Of a stretch of DNA of 64,000 nucleotides, positions 1 to 7,598 are shown one piece after another. The stretch lies in contig JAFAZH010000045.1 in NCBI GenBank assembly GCA_019239895.1, positions 84,675-148,674 of the forward strand, written 5' to 3'. The notes under the pieces were generated by a model, which worked only from the letters and a program-made list of their open reading frames with translations, made no database searches and was not told the origin of the DNA. How positions within the stretch are numbered: position 1 is the stretch's first letter; every line of letters begins with the position of its first letter. The stretch is from Abditibacteriaceae bacterium (GTDB taxonomy: Bacteria; Armatimonadota; Abditibacteriia; Abditibacteriales; Abditibacteriaceae). A program made the position numbers and the translations under genes.

Positions 1-188
1 CAATAGATACCTACGCTGTAACGTGGGAGCATTCCTTGCTGAATGCGTCACGTATTCAAAAGCTGCACGCCCGTGGCCTCAAAGTCTTTGCCTGGACAGT
101 AGATGATATAAGCATCATGCAACGATTAATAAACGATAGGGTGGATGGCATTATCAGTAATCGCTCGGACTTGTTAGAATCTTTGTGA
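1..188 (+). CDS. Glycerophosphodiester phosphodiesterase, C-terminal end (partial)
   Basis: The gene enters from the left edge. Codons run from position 3 and end at the TGA at 186-188, leaving about 61 residues. The visible end carries the last strands of the GDPD TIM barrel: a VFAWTVDD block followed by DGIISNRSD near the stop, which matches the family pattern W-T-V-(N/D) ... G-V-D-G-I-(I/V)-(T/S)-(D/N). Enzymes of this family hydrolyse glycerophosphodiesters to glycerol-3-phosphate and an alcohol. The catalytic N-terminal part is outside the window, so activity and signal peptide cannot be judged. Confidence 0.8.
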   Translation, partial: IDTYAVTWEHSLLNASRIQKLHARGLKVFAWTVDDISIMQRLINDRVDGIISNRSDLLESL

Positions 189-206
189 ATAACTGATGTG
201 ATGCAG

Positions 207-323
207 ACCCGCCGCTAAAGCAGCGAGCTGAATCATGAGAAGCCCCCTGAACGGGGCTAACAGAGCAAACGCAGCCCGGTTCGCCGGGCTTTTACCCTTA
301 GCCCGCTCCTTCAGGGGCGGGTC
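207..323. repeat. Dispersed palindromic repeat, copy 1 (CCCGCCGCTAAAGC family)
   Basis: The gap between the GDPD gene and the histidine phosphatase gene is filled by an element whose ends are imperfect inverted repeats (ACCCGCCGCTAAAGC at the left, complement of a matching CCTTCAGGGGCGGGT at the right). Inside are two further hairpins, AGCCCCCTGAACGGGGCT and CCCGGTTCGCCGGG. A second copy in the opposite orientation lies at 61299-61420, so this is a dispersed element and not a one-off terminator. It ends only 15 bases before the next start codon. Confidence 0.75.
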
Positions 324-338
324 TATAATTTTAAACCA

Positions 339-1040
339 ATGCGTCTTTACATTATTCGCCACGCCGACCCCGACTATCCCAATAATACTATTACGCCCGG
401 TGGACATTTAGAAGCCCAGGCTTTAGCCAAGCGATTAGACAGTCATGGCCTTGACCTCATTTATAGTTCTCCCCTGCCCCGCGCCCACATTACGGCCCAA
501 TACACAGCAGACCTGCTCCACAAGCCCGTGCAAATTGAAGAGTGGGCTGCCGAACTGGGCTGGAAAATCGAACAAGACCCTTATACGCGCTTATCAGCCT
601 GGGACTTACCGGGCGAGCTGTTTCGGGCCGAAGCTTCTAACTATGGGCAGGAAACCTGGCACGAGACACCTGTTATCGAGAAGTTAGCCCTGCGCGAGAA
701 ATTTGATCTCATCAAGCAGCATGGTGATGAATTTCTGGCTCGACATGGCTACGAGCGCGATGGCGGCCTGTACCGGCGCATTAAGCCGAACCGTGACAAA
801 GTTGCCCTCTTCTGTCACAATGGCTTAGGGTTAGCCTGGTTCGCGCATCTCTTAGAAATTCCTCTGCCTCTTATCTGGTCTGGTTTCTGGATGCCCCCTT
901 CGTCCGTGACCACGATTCTCTTCGACGAACGCTCCGAAGAGTTTGCCATTCCCCGTTGCATTGGCTTTGGTGATGTGTCGCATCTCTATGCCGCTGGCTT
1001 AGCAGTGCAGCCTCGTGGCATTATTACTAACTTCGATTGA
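339..1040 (+). CDS. Histidine phosphatase (phosphoglycerate mutase-like) family protein
   Basis: A 233-residue cytoplasmic protein. It opens with MRLYIIRHADPDYP, the RHG-type motif of the histidine phosphatase superfamily with Ala in place of Gly; His8 would be the phosphorylated residue. The segment TPGGHLEAQALAKRL and SSPLPRAHITAQ are the usual helices after the motif, and LFCHNGLG (His160) supplies the second catalytic histidine. Superfamily members remove phosphate from small molecules or proteins; the substrate cannot be read from sequence. It is first in a + strand cluster with the unknown 305-residue protein and a GNAT acetyltransferase. No clear Shine-Dalgarno is seen, and a TATAAT at 324-329 lies very close to the start codon. 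Confidence 0.85.
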   Translation: MRLYIIRHADPDYPNNTITPGGHLEAQALAKRLDSHGLDLIYSSPLPRAHITAQYTADLLHKPVQIEEWAAELGWKIEQDPYTRLSAWDLPGELFRAEASNYGQETWHETPVIEKLALREKFDLIKQHGDEFLARHGYERDGGLYRRIKPNRDKVALFCHNGLGLAWFAHLLEIPLPLIWSGFWMPPSSVTTILFDERSEEFAIPRCIGFGDVSHLYAAGLAVQPRGIITNFD

Positions 1041-1085
1041 ACCTTAGCCCATCGCTTTTAGCTTACGGCCCGCAACGGAACCGAC

Positions 1086-2003
1086 ATGGCTCTTTTCAAC
1101 ATTCCAGTGCTGATCGTCAATTACTTTCCGGTGCAACATAACCGCATTGACCGCAGCATCACTGGCGATGTGGATGCGCCATTAGATGTTATTCGCCAGC
1201 ACACATCAAACACCACGCAGCAAGTTATTCAAGCCCTCGAAACCGGCAGCATCTATCATGGCTATAAAGACCCGACTGCCCGGCCAAGCTTGAAGTATGA
1301 AGTGGTAGAAACCATAGAGTATCTTGAACCGCTTCCCACCTACTCTAAGCCTGGCTATGGCGTCCCGATGACGGATTACAATGCGATTATGAGCCGCCTT
1401 GATATTCGGTATTGGGTCGAGCAGTGCGGCATCAAAGAAGTGTGGATTTGGGGCTATCATGGTGGCGTTATTAACCTCTGGGAATCAAACATGGCCGGGC
1501 CTTATGGCGACATCAGCAATAGCGACCGTGATCCTACCGATTTACCCATTCTCGATCAGACCTACACGGTCTATCACTATAACTATGGGCGTGGCCCCTC
1601 CGAAGCTGTCGAAGACCACATGCACCAAATCGAAGCCGTGCTGCGCCATGTTGATCAGGATATGTTCTGGAACAAGTTCGTGGGCGAGGTTGGCGCTGGC
1701 CGCTGTGGCTGGTCCCACTTCCCGCCCAACGGTGAACACGATTACGATTGGGCTAATCCCAAATATGTCTGGACAGACATCGAAGATTGGACACCGGAGG
1801 GCACTGGCCCCAAACAGCGACTCAACTGCCAACGATGGAACGGTGACAGCCTGACGTGGTTCATCTACTGGATGCAGAATCTGCCAGGAGCAGGCAACGG
1901 ATTAACTTATCAAGGTTGCCCGCTTACCAACTGGTGGACATTCATTGGCGACTTCGACCGTGCAATGGCTGCAAAATTGGGATTAGTAGCAAACAGAGGA
2001 TAG
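1086..2003 (+). CDS. Conserved-looking protein of unknown function (305 aa)
   Basis: I do not recognise this family. The protein has no signal peptide or membrane segment and is rich in aromatic residues. Striking blocks are VWIWGYHGG near residue 120, and later GEVGAGRCGWSHFPPN followed by an acidic/aromatic stretch and NCQRWNGDSLTWF. The pattern of His, Cys and Asp around these blocks suggests a folded, possibly metal-binding or hydrolytic domain, but that is inference. It sits 45 bases after the histidine phosphatase and 9 bases before the GNAT gene, so the three are probably co-transcribed. Confidence 0.7.
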   Translation: MALFNIPVLIVNYFPVQHNRIDRSITGDVDAPLDVIRQHTSNTTQQVIQALETGSIYHGYKDPTARPSLKYEVVETIEYLEPLPTYSKPGYGVPMTDYNAIMSRLDIRYWVEQCGIKEVWIWGYHGGVINLWESNMAGPYGDISNSDRDPTDLPILDQTYTVYHYNYGRGPSEAVEDHMHQIEAVLRHVDQDMFWNKFVGEVGAGRCGWSHFPPNGEHDYDWANPKYVWTDIEDWTPEGTGPKQRLNCQRWNGDSLTWFIYWMQNLPGAGNGLTYQGCPLTNWWTFIGDFDRAMAAKLGLVANRG

Positions 2004-2012
2004 CGCGAAACA

Positions 2013-2561
2013 ATGACAGATACCCCATACCTTGACGTCGTGACTGAGCGGTTAGAACTTATCGCAGGCACGCTTGAATTGGCGAATGCTGAAGCTTCAA
2101 ATTTGTCGGAGTTGGGCAAGTTACTGAGGGCTTATATCCCTGAGACATGGCCGCCAGGGTTCAATGATGCCGATACAGTAGCCTTTTGTGTCAAGCAACT
2201 CTCGCGGGGCGAAGATCAAGTTGGCTGGTGGCACTGGTATGTGATTCTCCCAAATCATCCTGAATTGGGCAGAGTGCTGATTGGACTGGGCGGCTTTAAA
2301 GGTCAGCCAATGCCGGAGGGCGATGTCGAGGTCGGCTATGCCATTTTAGAAGATTTCCAGCGTTGCGGTTATGGCACCGAGGCTGTGCAGGGTCTCATAG
2401 ATTGTGCTTTTAGCCATGATGAGGTTCGTTATGTCATGGCGGAAACACTTCCAGAACTTAAAGCCTCGCAAGGCTTGTTACACAAGTTGGGGTTCCACTA
2501 TGTTGGCGCTGGCTCCGAAGCAGGTAGTATCCGCTTTGAACTAGCAAGACCTGCTCTTTAG
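2013..2561 (+). CDS. GNAT family N-acetyltransferase (RimJ/RimL-like)
   Basis: A 182-residue protein with the acetyl-CoA-binding fold of GNAT enzymes. It begins with a TERLEL strand as in RimJ/RimL-type members, has VEVGYAILEDFQRCGYGTEA (motif A; the R/Q-x-x-G-x-G/A loop binds the pyrophosphate of acetyl-CoA) and ends with SQGLLHKLGFHYVG (motif B). Such enzymes transfer an acetyl group to an amine on a protein N terminus, antibiotic or metabolite; the acceptor here is unknown. A purine-rich AGAGGAT upstream supports the chosen ATG. It closes the three-gene cluster and faces the next gene tail to tail with 14 bases between stops. Confidence 0.88.
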   Translation: MTDTPYLDVVTERLELIAGTLELANAEASNLSELGKLLRAYIPETWPPGFNDADTVAFCVKQLSRGEDQVGWWHWYVILPNHPELGRVLIGLGGFKGQPMPEGDVEVGYAILEDFQRCGYGTEAVQGLIDCAFSHDEVRYVMAETLPELKASQGLLHKLGFHYVGAGSEAGSIRFELARPAL

Positions 2562-2575
2562 CTGTCGCACCGACT

Positions 2576-3001
2576 TTAGCTCGGATTACCTTTCAGCGCG
2601 TCGAGTCGTGCGGGATGGCTACAGTAATAACAAGGGCGTACTCCCTTAGCCTCGGCTTGGGCGCGGGTTAAAGTGAATTGCTGAGGCTGCGTTGCAGAAC
2701 GCCAACAATGTCTCGTTATGGGACAATCCTTGCGCCAATGATACATCTTGTGATGAAACCTGACCAGTTGCCCAGGAGCAGGTAATAATGGCGGTGCTTC
2801 GTCACCTTCAGGAATACTGACTATCGCGGCTATGTCCGTCCTACCGCTTGGCGCACGCTCCGCAGCATCCCGTTTAACAATAAGACCCACAAACCATACA
2901 CAAAGCAATGCATTACCGAACGCGAGGGTTGTGAGTGCGCCCAAACTCACATTTTTCGCTTGCCTTACACCATGTTGGCGCAACTGATTGAACAACACCA
3001 T
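2576..3001 (-). CDS. Small membrane protein with Ada-like Cys/His cluster
   Basis: A 141-residue protein with one predicted transmembrane helix (about residues 17-42, SLGALTTLAFGNALLCVWF) and a soluble C-terminal region. That region contains H-W-R-K-D-C ... C ... Q-A-E-A-K-G-V-R-P-C-Y-Y-C, which resembles the zinc-binding module of Ada-type and related domains that recur in bacterial proteins as a short His/Cys metal site. The likely topology is a single-pass anchor with a metal-binding tail. AGGGGA seven bases upstream of the ATG supports the start. It lies downstream of the sigma factor gene on the same strand, separated by a hairpin. No function can be assigned. Confidence 0.7.
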   Translation of the reverse strand: MVLFNQLRQHGVRQAKNVSLGALTTLAFGNALLCVWFVGLIVKRDAAERAPSGRTDIAAIVSIPEGDEAPPLLPAPGQLVRFHHKMYHWRKDCPITRHCWRSATQPQQFTLTRAQAEAKGVRPCYYCSHPARLDALKGNPS

Positions 3002-3115
3002 TTCATTCCCCTAATGTGTCTTAAAAGAGCTTAGAGAAAGCGGACGCCGATAACGCAGTCAGCACAGGTATCGAATCAGGTTCTGCTGAGTCGGCAGAAC
3101 TTTTATCAGAGGAGT

Positions 3116-3147
3116 TGAGCGAAGTATCAAGGCTGATACTTCGCTCA
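3116..3147 (-). terminator. Perfect 14-bp hairpin after the sigma factor gene
   Basis: TGAGCGAAGTATCA at 3116-3129 pairs perfectly with 3134-3147 around a 4-base loop. It lies between the 3' end of the sigma factor gene and the start of the small membrane protein gene. There is no U-tract, so it could be a weak terminator or a processing/stability hairpin. Confidence 0.55.
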
Positions 3148-3192
3148 GCTAATATTTTAGGCCAGGGTTTCTTATCTACTCACAAGCTATAG

Positions 3193-6100
3193 TTATGGCA
3201 CAGGTTCTATTTCAATATCAGTAAAGTCCACCGTGCCGGTGCTGTTTTGCATCTGCGGCATGATATTGATGTAAGCGGCTCCTTCAGGTATTTCTGTGCG
3301 CATGGAGAGCGTTTGCCAATCGCTGTCCTGATTTAACTGCGGTGTAGCGGGATAGCCACCGACTTTTTCACCTGCCGCGTCTACAAATCCATAGCCCAAG
3401 CGTCCGGTGAACCAGGGTTGAGCACCCGGTTTCAAATTCTTAGCCCGCATCTTACATTGAACGCGCACAGCTTTCCAGGCGGGGTCTAAGTTGAAGAAAG
3501 CTCCGGCTCCCAGCCAGCCCTGTTTATCTATGTCATCACTGATAATCCGCAGGAAATGGCGGCCATTTTCTGTCAAAACTTTGATACGTTGCGAATCGTT
3601 AGGCCGCCAGCCCAGGGGAACTCCATTAGCATCCAGGTTGGAGAAATCTTCAGTTATACCGCCGAGATTGATAGCGCGTGCCGAGGCCAGAATGGGCAGG
3701 GGCGTGATTTTCTCCTGTGTGATCTGAATGTCGTCGAAATCTACGGCCCCCGCTGTGTGGATCATTTGAGGCCGGATAACAACCTCCGTTGCTCCTGCCG
3801 GGATATTGACCGATTGTTCCATTAATACCCAGTCCACTTCTTGCCGTAAAATCGGCATATCCTGGATACGTCCTAGTTTATTGCCTGCGGCATCTTGAAA
3901 ATCGAGCCGCAGTTGCGGCTGCTCATGCGGGTCAGGACTCACCCGCAAACCTGTCGCTCGCATGCGCAAACGCACTTTAAACTTGCGCCAGGTGGGGTCT
4001 AAGGGCAGCGTGTAGCTGGCGCTGGCGGTATCAGTCGCATTGACCAGGCGCAAAAAGTGATTGCCATCTTCAGTTAGCACCTTAGCATGGGTTGGGTCGG
4101 TAATCTGCCAGCCTTCTGGTCGCCCCTGAGCATCCAACTGCTCGAAATCTCCAGTGGGGAGGAGATTACCCGGCGCGCTCTTGAGAGGGTCTAAAGCTGG
4201 CACCAAAGCCAAGTCTGCGTTGCCTTCAATGGTGTCGAGTGGCTCAATGTCAATATCATCTACATCCAAAGTGCCTGTCGCTAAAAGAAGCTGCGTATCG
4301 AGTTTGATATAGACTGCGCCTTTGGGAATGTCGGTGCGTATGGTGCGAACCGTCCAATCACTATCACGGTTCAAGCTAGGATTATCAGGGTAGCCACCGA
4401 CATGCTGCCCCTGGGCGTCGGTAAAGGAGATACCAACAGCACCATTCAACCAAGGTTCGGCCCCAACTTTCAAGTCTTTAGCGCGTAACCTCGCACGGAT
4501 TTGCAACGCCTTCCATTTAGGATTTAGCTTGAAGTAACCGTCAATCGTAGCGCGTCCGCGCGGGTTCAAATTCGTGATGCGGACGAAGTGGTTGCCATCC
4601 TCTTCTAAAATCTTGATATGTTTGGGATCGCGATTATGCCAACCCAGCGGTTGCCCTTTTTCATCCAGTTGCTCAAAAGTGCCAAAGGGGAAACCGGGTT
4701 CTATCGGTTCAGCCGAAATCCTGCCTTGATCTTCCACCGGGGCCATGATTTCATCTACTTTTATGTTGGCTTGGTTACTTTTTGTGGAAGAGGTGATAAT
4801 GGGCTTGTTGTCGGTCGTGCTTGACTCAGGACTTTGGACTGTATTGGGACGAGCTGTAGTTATAGGACGGTTACGGGTCACGGCGGGATGTGCGGGCTGT
4901 TGCACTGCCGTCTGAGGTGGAACTTGCCCCGTTGTGGTGCGGGTCGGGCCAGATTCCATCTTTTTGGGTTGGTCTTTCTTGTTGACAAATTGATAAACAC
5001 CCGCTTCTATCCCCGTCCATACTGCTACTTCTCGTGCCGGGAGAGCTTTGCCGGTGCCCAGGTCTTTGCCAATGACCACGGCGAAGACAGTATCCGCAAT
5101 CTGCGCTAATTGCCCTAAAGTCAGAAATTGCTTTGCATTGCCTCGCACATGCAGCACGGTTTGTGCATCTATAATGATGGACTTGGGTTTAAGTGCTGGA
5201 AGCTCGCTCTTTTTACCATTGGGCAGTGTGAAAGCACTTACATCCAGGAGAAGGCTCTTTTTAGTGCCATCAACGGCATGAATGCGTCCTTCCAGTTCAA
5301 TCTCTCCCGTACCTACTTCAAATTCACGCGCCGCCGGTGCTGCATCACTCTTTTTGGCATCATTATTTTTTGCCAGTAAAATCCGGGGCTTTTTAGAGAT
5401 TTCAGTTTTATGGTTTGGCTGCCGCACCGTGCTAACTAGAGCTACAGTTGGCTCGTGTTGTGAACTGGCTAACGCTAAATGGGCGATTTTGCCGACACCG
5501 ACTCCACTCACACTCAGACCTAATACGGCTACCGTTGCGAATTTGATTTGACCGATCAACATAGATTTTAAGACTCCTTCAGAAAGCGCCAGGACTTTCA
5601 CACTGGCTGCTTCGGTCGTCAGACCACTACTGGCCACACTGCTGCCCCAGGCGCTCCCAAATGCCCCGCTACTCCCGGCACTATTGGCCACAACTCCTCC
5701 ACTGGCTCCGGTGACAGCACCTCCGCTGGCGGCTCCGCCCGCAGCACCCATGGCAGCATAAGAGGTCACTTTCATCACGGCAGCGGCACAGGCAGCCGGT
5801 GCGGGGTGGACAGCATAGGTAGCGATGAGACCACCGAGGGCCAGTCCTGACACCGCATAGCCATGACGGGAGAAGTAACGGCGCAGCTTTTCCAGAGCGC
5901 GGCTGACACGCTGGCGAGCGGCATCTTCTGACACTCCCAAGGCCACCCCAGTCTGGCGCAGGCTTTTGCCCTCGAAAAACCGCAGCAAGAGGGCGTTGCG
6001 GTCTTCCGCGCCCAGGCCCGCTAAGGCATCCTGCAAGAGAGGCTCGATTTCGTCCCAGTTGGCATCTTTGCCGGTGTGGAGTTCACTTATCATAGCTTCT

Positions 6101-6396
6101 GCGGCCTTTTGCTCGCGTCGGTGTCGCCGTGCCTCGTATTTCAGTGCATCTTTGGAGGCAAAACGCGCCGTGTTAAAGAGCCATCCCGCCAGCACCGTGC
6201 CGGGGCGCAGCGTGCGCGCTTTACGGGTTAGGATTAGGAAAACTACCTGCGTCACATCTTGCGCTAAGTCCGGGTCGCGGACTTCACGCAAACAGACCGA
6301 GTACACGAAATCCACATACCGCTCGACCAGTTGGCCAAACGCTGCCTGTGAACCGCTCTGGATGTATTCGGAGAGGAATTCCCAATCCTGCATCAT
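3193..6396 (-). CDS. ECF sigma factor fused to a membrane segment and three jelly-roll-like repeats
   Basis: About 1067 residues from the ATG at 6396; an upstream in-frame TTG at 6423 is possible, but AGGA lies well placed for the ATG. Residues about 10-185 form an ECF sigma factor: region 2 (FVYSVCLREVRDPDLAQD, TRKARTLRPGTVLAGWLF) and region 4 (FEGKSLRQTGVALGVSEDAA). Next come an Ala/Gly-rich stretch with one or two hydrophobic segments (about 180-300), a small mixed domain (about 360-460), a Pro/Thr/Gln-rich linker, and three homologous units at about 567-718, 743-890 and 912-1067. Each unit has F-x-x-L-D-x-x-G-x-P-x-G-W, an E-(D/N)-G-x-H-F-(V/L)-R-(I/L) strand and a terminal D-x-x-D-I. The repeat resembles galactose-binding/CBM-type beta sandwiches. 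Family knowledge: ECFs with C-terminal membrane extensions regulate their own activity. Ligand sensing is inference. Confidence 0.85.
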   Translation of the reverse strand: MMQDWEFLSEYIQSGSQAAFGQLVERYVDFVYSVCLREVRDPDLAQDVTQVVFLILTRKARTLRPGTVLAGWLFNTARFASKDALKYEARRHRREQKAAEAMISELHTGKDANWDEIEPLLQDALAGLGAEDRNALLLRFFEGKSLRQTGVALGVSEDAARQRVSRALEKLRRYFSRHGYAVSGLALGGLIATYAVHPAPAACAAAVMKVTSYAAMGAAGGAASGGAVTGASGGVVANSAGSSGAFGSAWGSSVASSGLTTEAASVKVLALSEGVLKSMLIGQIKFATVAVLGLSVSGVGVGKIAHLALASSQHEPTVALVSTVRQPNHKTEISKKPRILLAKNNDAKKSDAAPAAREFEVGTGEIELEGRIHAVDGTKKSLLLDVSAFTLPNGKKSELPALKPKSIIIDAQTVLHVRGNAKQFLTLGQLAQIADTVFAVVIGKDLGTGKALPAREVAVWTGIEAGVYQFVNKKDQPKKMESGPTRTTTGQVPPQTAVQQPAHPAVTRNRPITTARPNTVQSPESSTTDNKPIITSSTKSNQANIKVDEIMAPVEDQGRISAEPIEPGFPFGTFEQLDEKGQPLGWHNRDPKHIKILEEDGNHFVRITNLNPRGRATIDGYFKLNPKWKALQIRARLRAKDLKVGAEPWLNGAVGISFTDAQGQHVGGYPDNPSLNRDSDWTVRTIRTDIPKGAVYIKLDTQLLLATGTLDVDDIDIEPLDTIEGNADLALVPALDPLKSAPGNLLPTGDFEQLDAQGRPEGWQITDPTHAKVLTEDGNHFLRLVNATDTASASYTLPLDPTWRKFKVRLRMRATGLRVSPDPHEQPQLRLDFQDAAGNKLGRIQDMPILRQEVDWVLMEQSVNIPAGATEVVIRPQMIHTAGAVDFDDIQITQEKITPLPILASARAINLGGITEDFSNLDANGVPLGWRPNDSQRIKVLTENGRHFLRIISDDIDKQGWLGAGAFFNLDPAWKAVRVQCKMRAKNLKPGAQPWFTGRLGYGFVDAAGEKVGGYPATPQLNQDSDWQTLSMRTEIPEGAAYINIMPQMQNSTGTVDFTDIEIEPVP

Positions 6397-6655
6397 GCCA
6401 TTATTCCTGCGGGCTAAATTCAATATCTGTTATTAAATGGACAATCGCTGCACCAACCGTACAAAATTTTAAATTTCTATAAGAAAGAAGTAATAGATCA
6501 TTGAGAAAGTGGCGTAACGCGCACGATTCGGTCACACTGCACTCAGAGCAACAAACAGCACATTGTCGGGTAAAATGACATGGTGGGCAACCTCGCCTGC
6601 ACCTCATGGAAACCACTAAAGTTGAGCATACCTTAAAGGAGAGATAAGGAGTTTC

Positions 6656-7417
6656 ATGAAGAATCTAATTTCCTGTCGGCCTGAAAGCTTTGGACGTTAT
6701 AAAGATCGCGCCCTGGCCTCTTTGCAGCAGTTGGGCTTTGAGCACATCGAAATCCAGGTGCCCGCCCCCGACCAGGTACAGTCCGTGGCCCAGGAACTCA
6801 AGAGCTATGGTCTACAGGCTGCTTCCATCGGTTTTTACGATAAAGTGCAGAACGCCGACTTTCTGGATAAGCTCAAAGAAGCCGTGGATGCCGCCACCAC
6901 GCTGGGCGCCAGCGTTATCTTCACCAGCCAGCACGCCGGGGAGACCGAGCGTAAAAAGATTTATGAAACACTGCGCCAGGCTGGAGATATTGCTAAGGCT
7001 AAAAACATCACCATCGCTTTAGAAACCCACCCCGACCTGTGCCAGAATGCGACGGTGGCCCTGGAAACCATGCACAGCACGGAGCATCCCAATATCCGCA
7101 TCAACTTTGACCCGGCTAATGTGCATTATTACAATGAAAATGTCAATGCCGTCAACGAGCTGCACCAGATTGCGCCGTACGTGCGTGCCGTGCATCTAAA
7201 AGATACCAATGGCGGTTTTAAGACCTGGCACTTTCCAGCTATTGGTGAAGGCGTGGTAGATTGGCCCGAAGTTTTCTCCATCATGAATCAGCAGGGCATG
7301 TATGGCCCCTTCACAATGGAGATGGAAGGCATTGAAGGCGAAGACCTTTCCTTTGAAGAGACCTATGCCCGGATTGAGAAATCGCTGGATTATCTGCGCA
7401 GCAATGGCTTGATTTGA
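6656..7417 (+). CDS. Sugar phosphate isomerase/epimerase (xylose isomerase-like TIM barrel)
   Basis: A 253-residue cytoplasmic protein of the AP endonuclease family 2 / xylose isomerase-like TIM-barrel group. Metal-ligand segments of the family are visible in order: IALETHPD (Glu), RINFDPANVHYY (Asp), VRAVHLKDT (His/Asp) and FTMEMEGIEGE (final Glu). Family members isomerise or epimerise sugars and polyols or act in catabolic routes such as inositol degradation; the substrate is not evident. AAGGAGAGATAAGGAG just upstream gives a very strong ribosome-binding site. It is divergent from the sigma factor gene across a 259-base gap and is followed by a palindromic element. Confidence 0.85.
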   Translation: MKNLISCRPESFGRYKDRALASLQQLGFEHIEIQVPAPDQVQSVAQELKSYGLQAASIGFYDKVQNADFLDKLKEAVDAATTLGASVIFTSQHAGETERKKIYETLRQAGDIAKAKNITIALETHPDLCQNATVALETMHSTEHPNIRINFDPANVHYYNENVNAVNELHQIAPYVRAVHLKDTNGGFKTWHFPAIGEGVVDWPEVFSIMNQQGMYGPFTMEMEGIEGEDLSFEETYARIEKSLDYLRSNGLI

Positions 7418-7427
7418 GCCGATTGAA

Positions 7428-7583
7428 GCCGGGCATTGAAATACCCGGCGGGGAGGCGGTCAAGCCGCCAAGCGTCCTGCCGGACGCCACAAGATTAGAA
7501 TGCCGGAGCAATAAAGTGATAGTGAGAGCCGTCCGCGAGGACGGTTGGCTTTAGCCTCCCCGCCGGGTATTTCAATGCCCGGC
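7428..7583. repeat. 156-bp element with perfect 30-bp terminal inverted repeats
   Basis: The 30 bases at 7428-7457 are exactly the reverse complement of 7554-7583. Between them lie smaller hairpins, for example CCGTCCGCGAGGACGG. The element starts 10 bases after the isomerase-like gene and ends 15 bases before the nadE start codon, so it occupies almost the whole gap. It encodes nothing and looks like a MITE-type or REP-type element. No second copy was seen in the window. Confidence 0.8.
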
Positions 7584-7598
7584 ACCTAATTTAAATCT

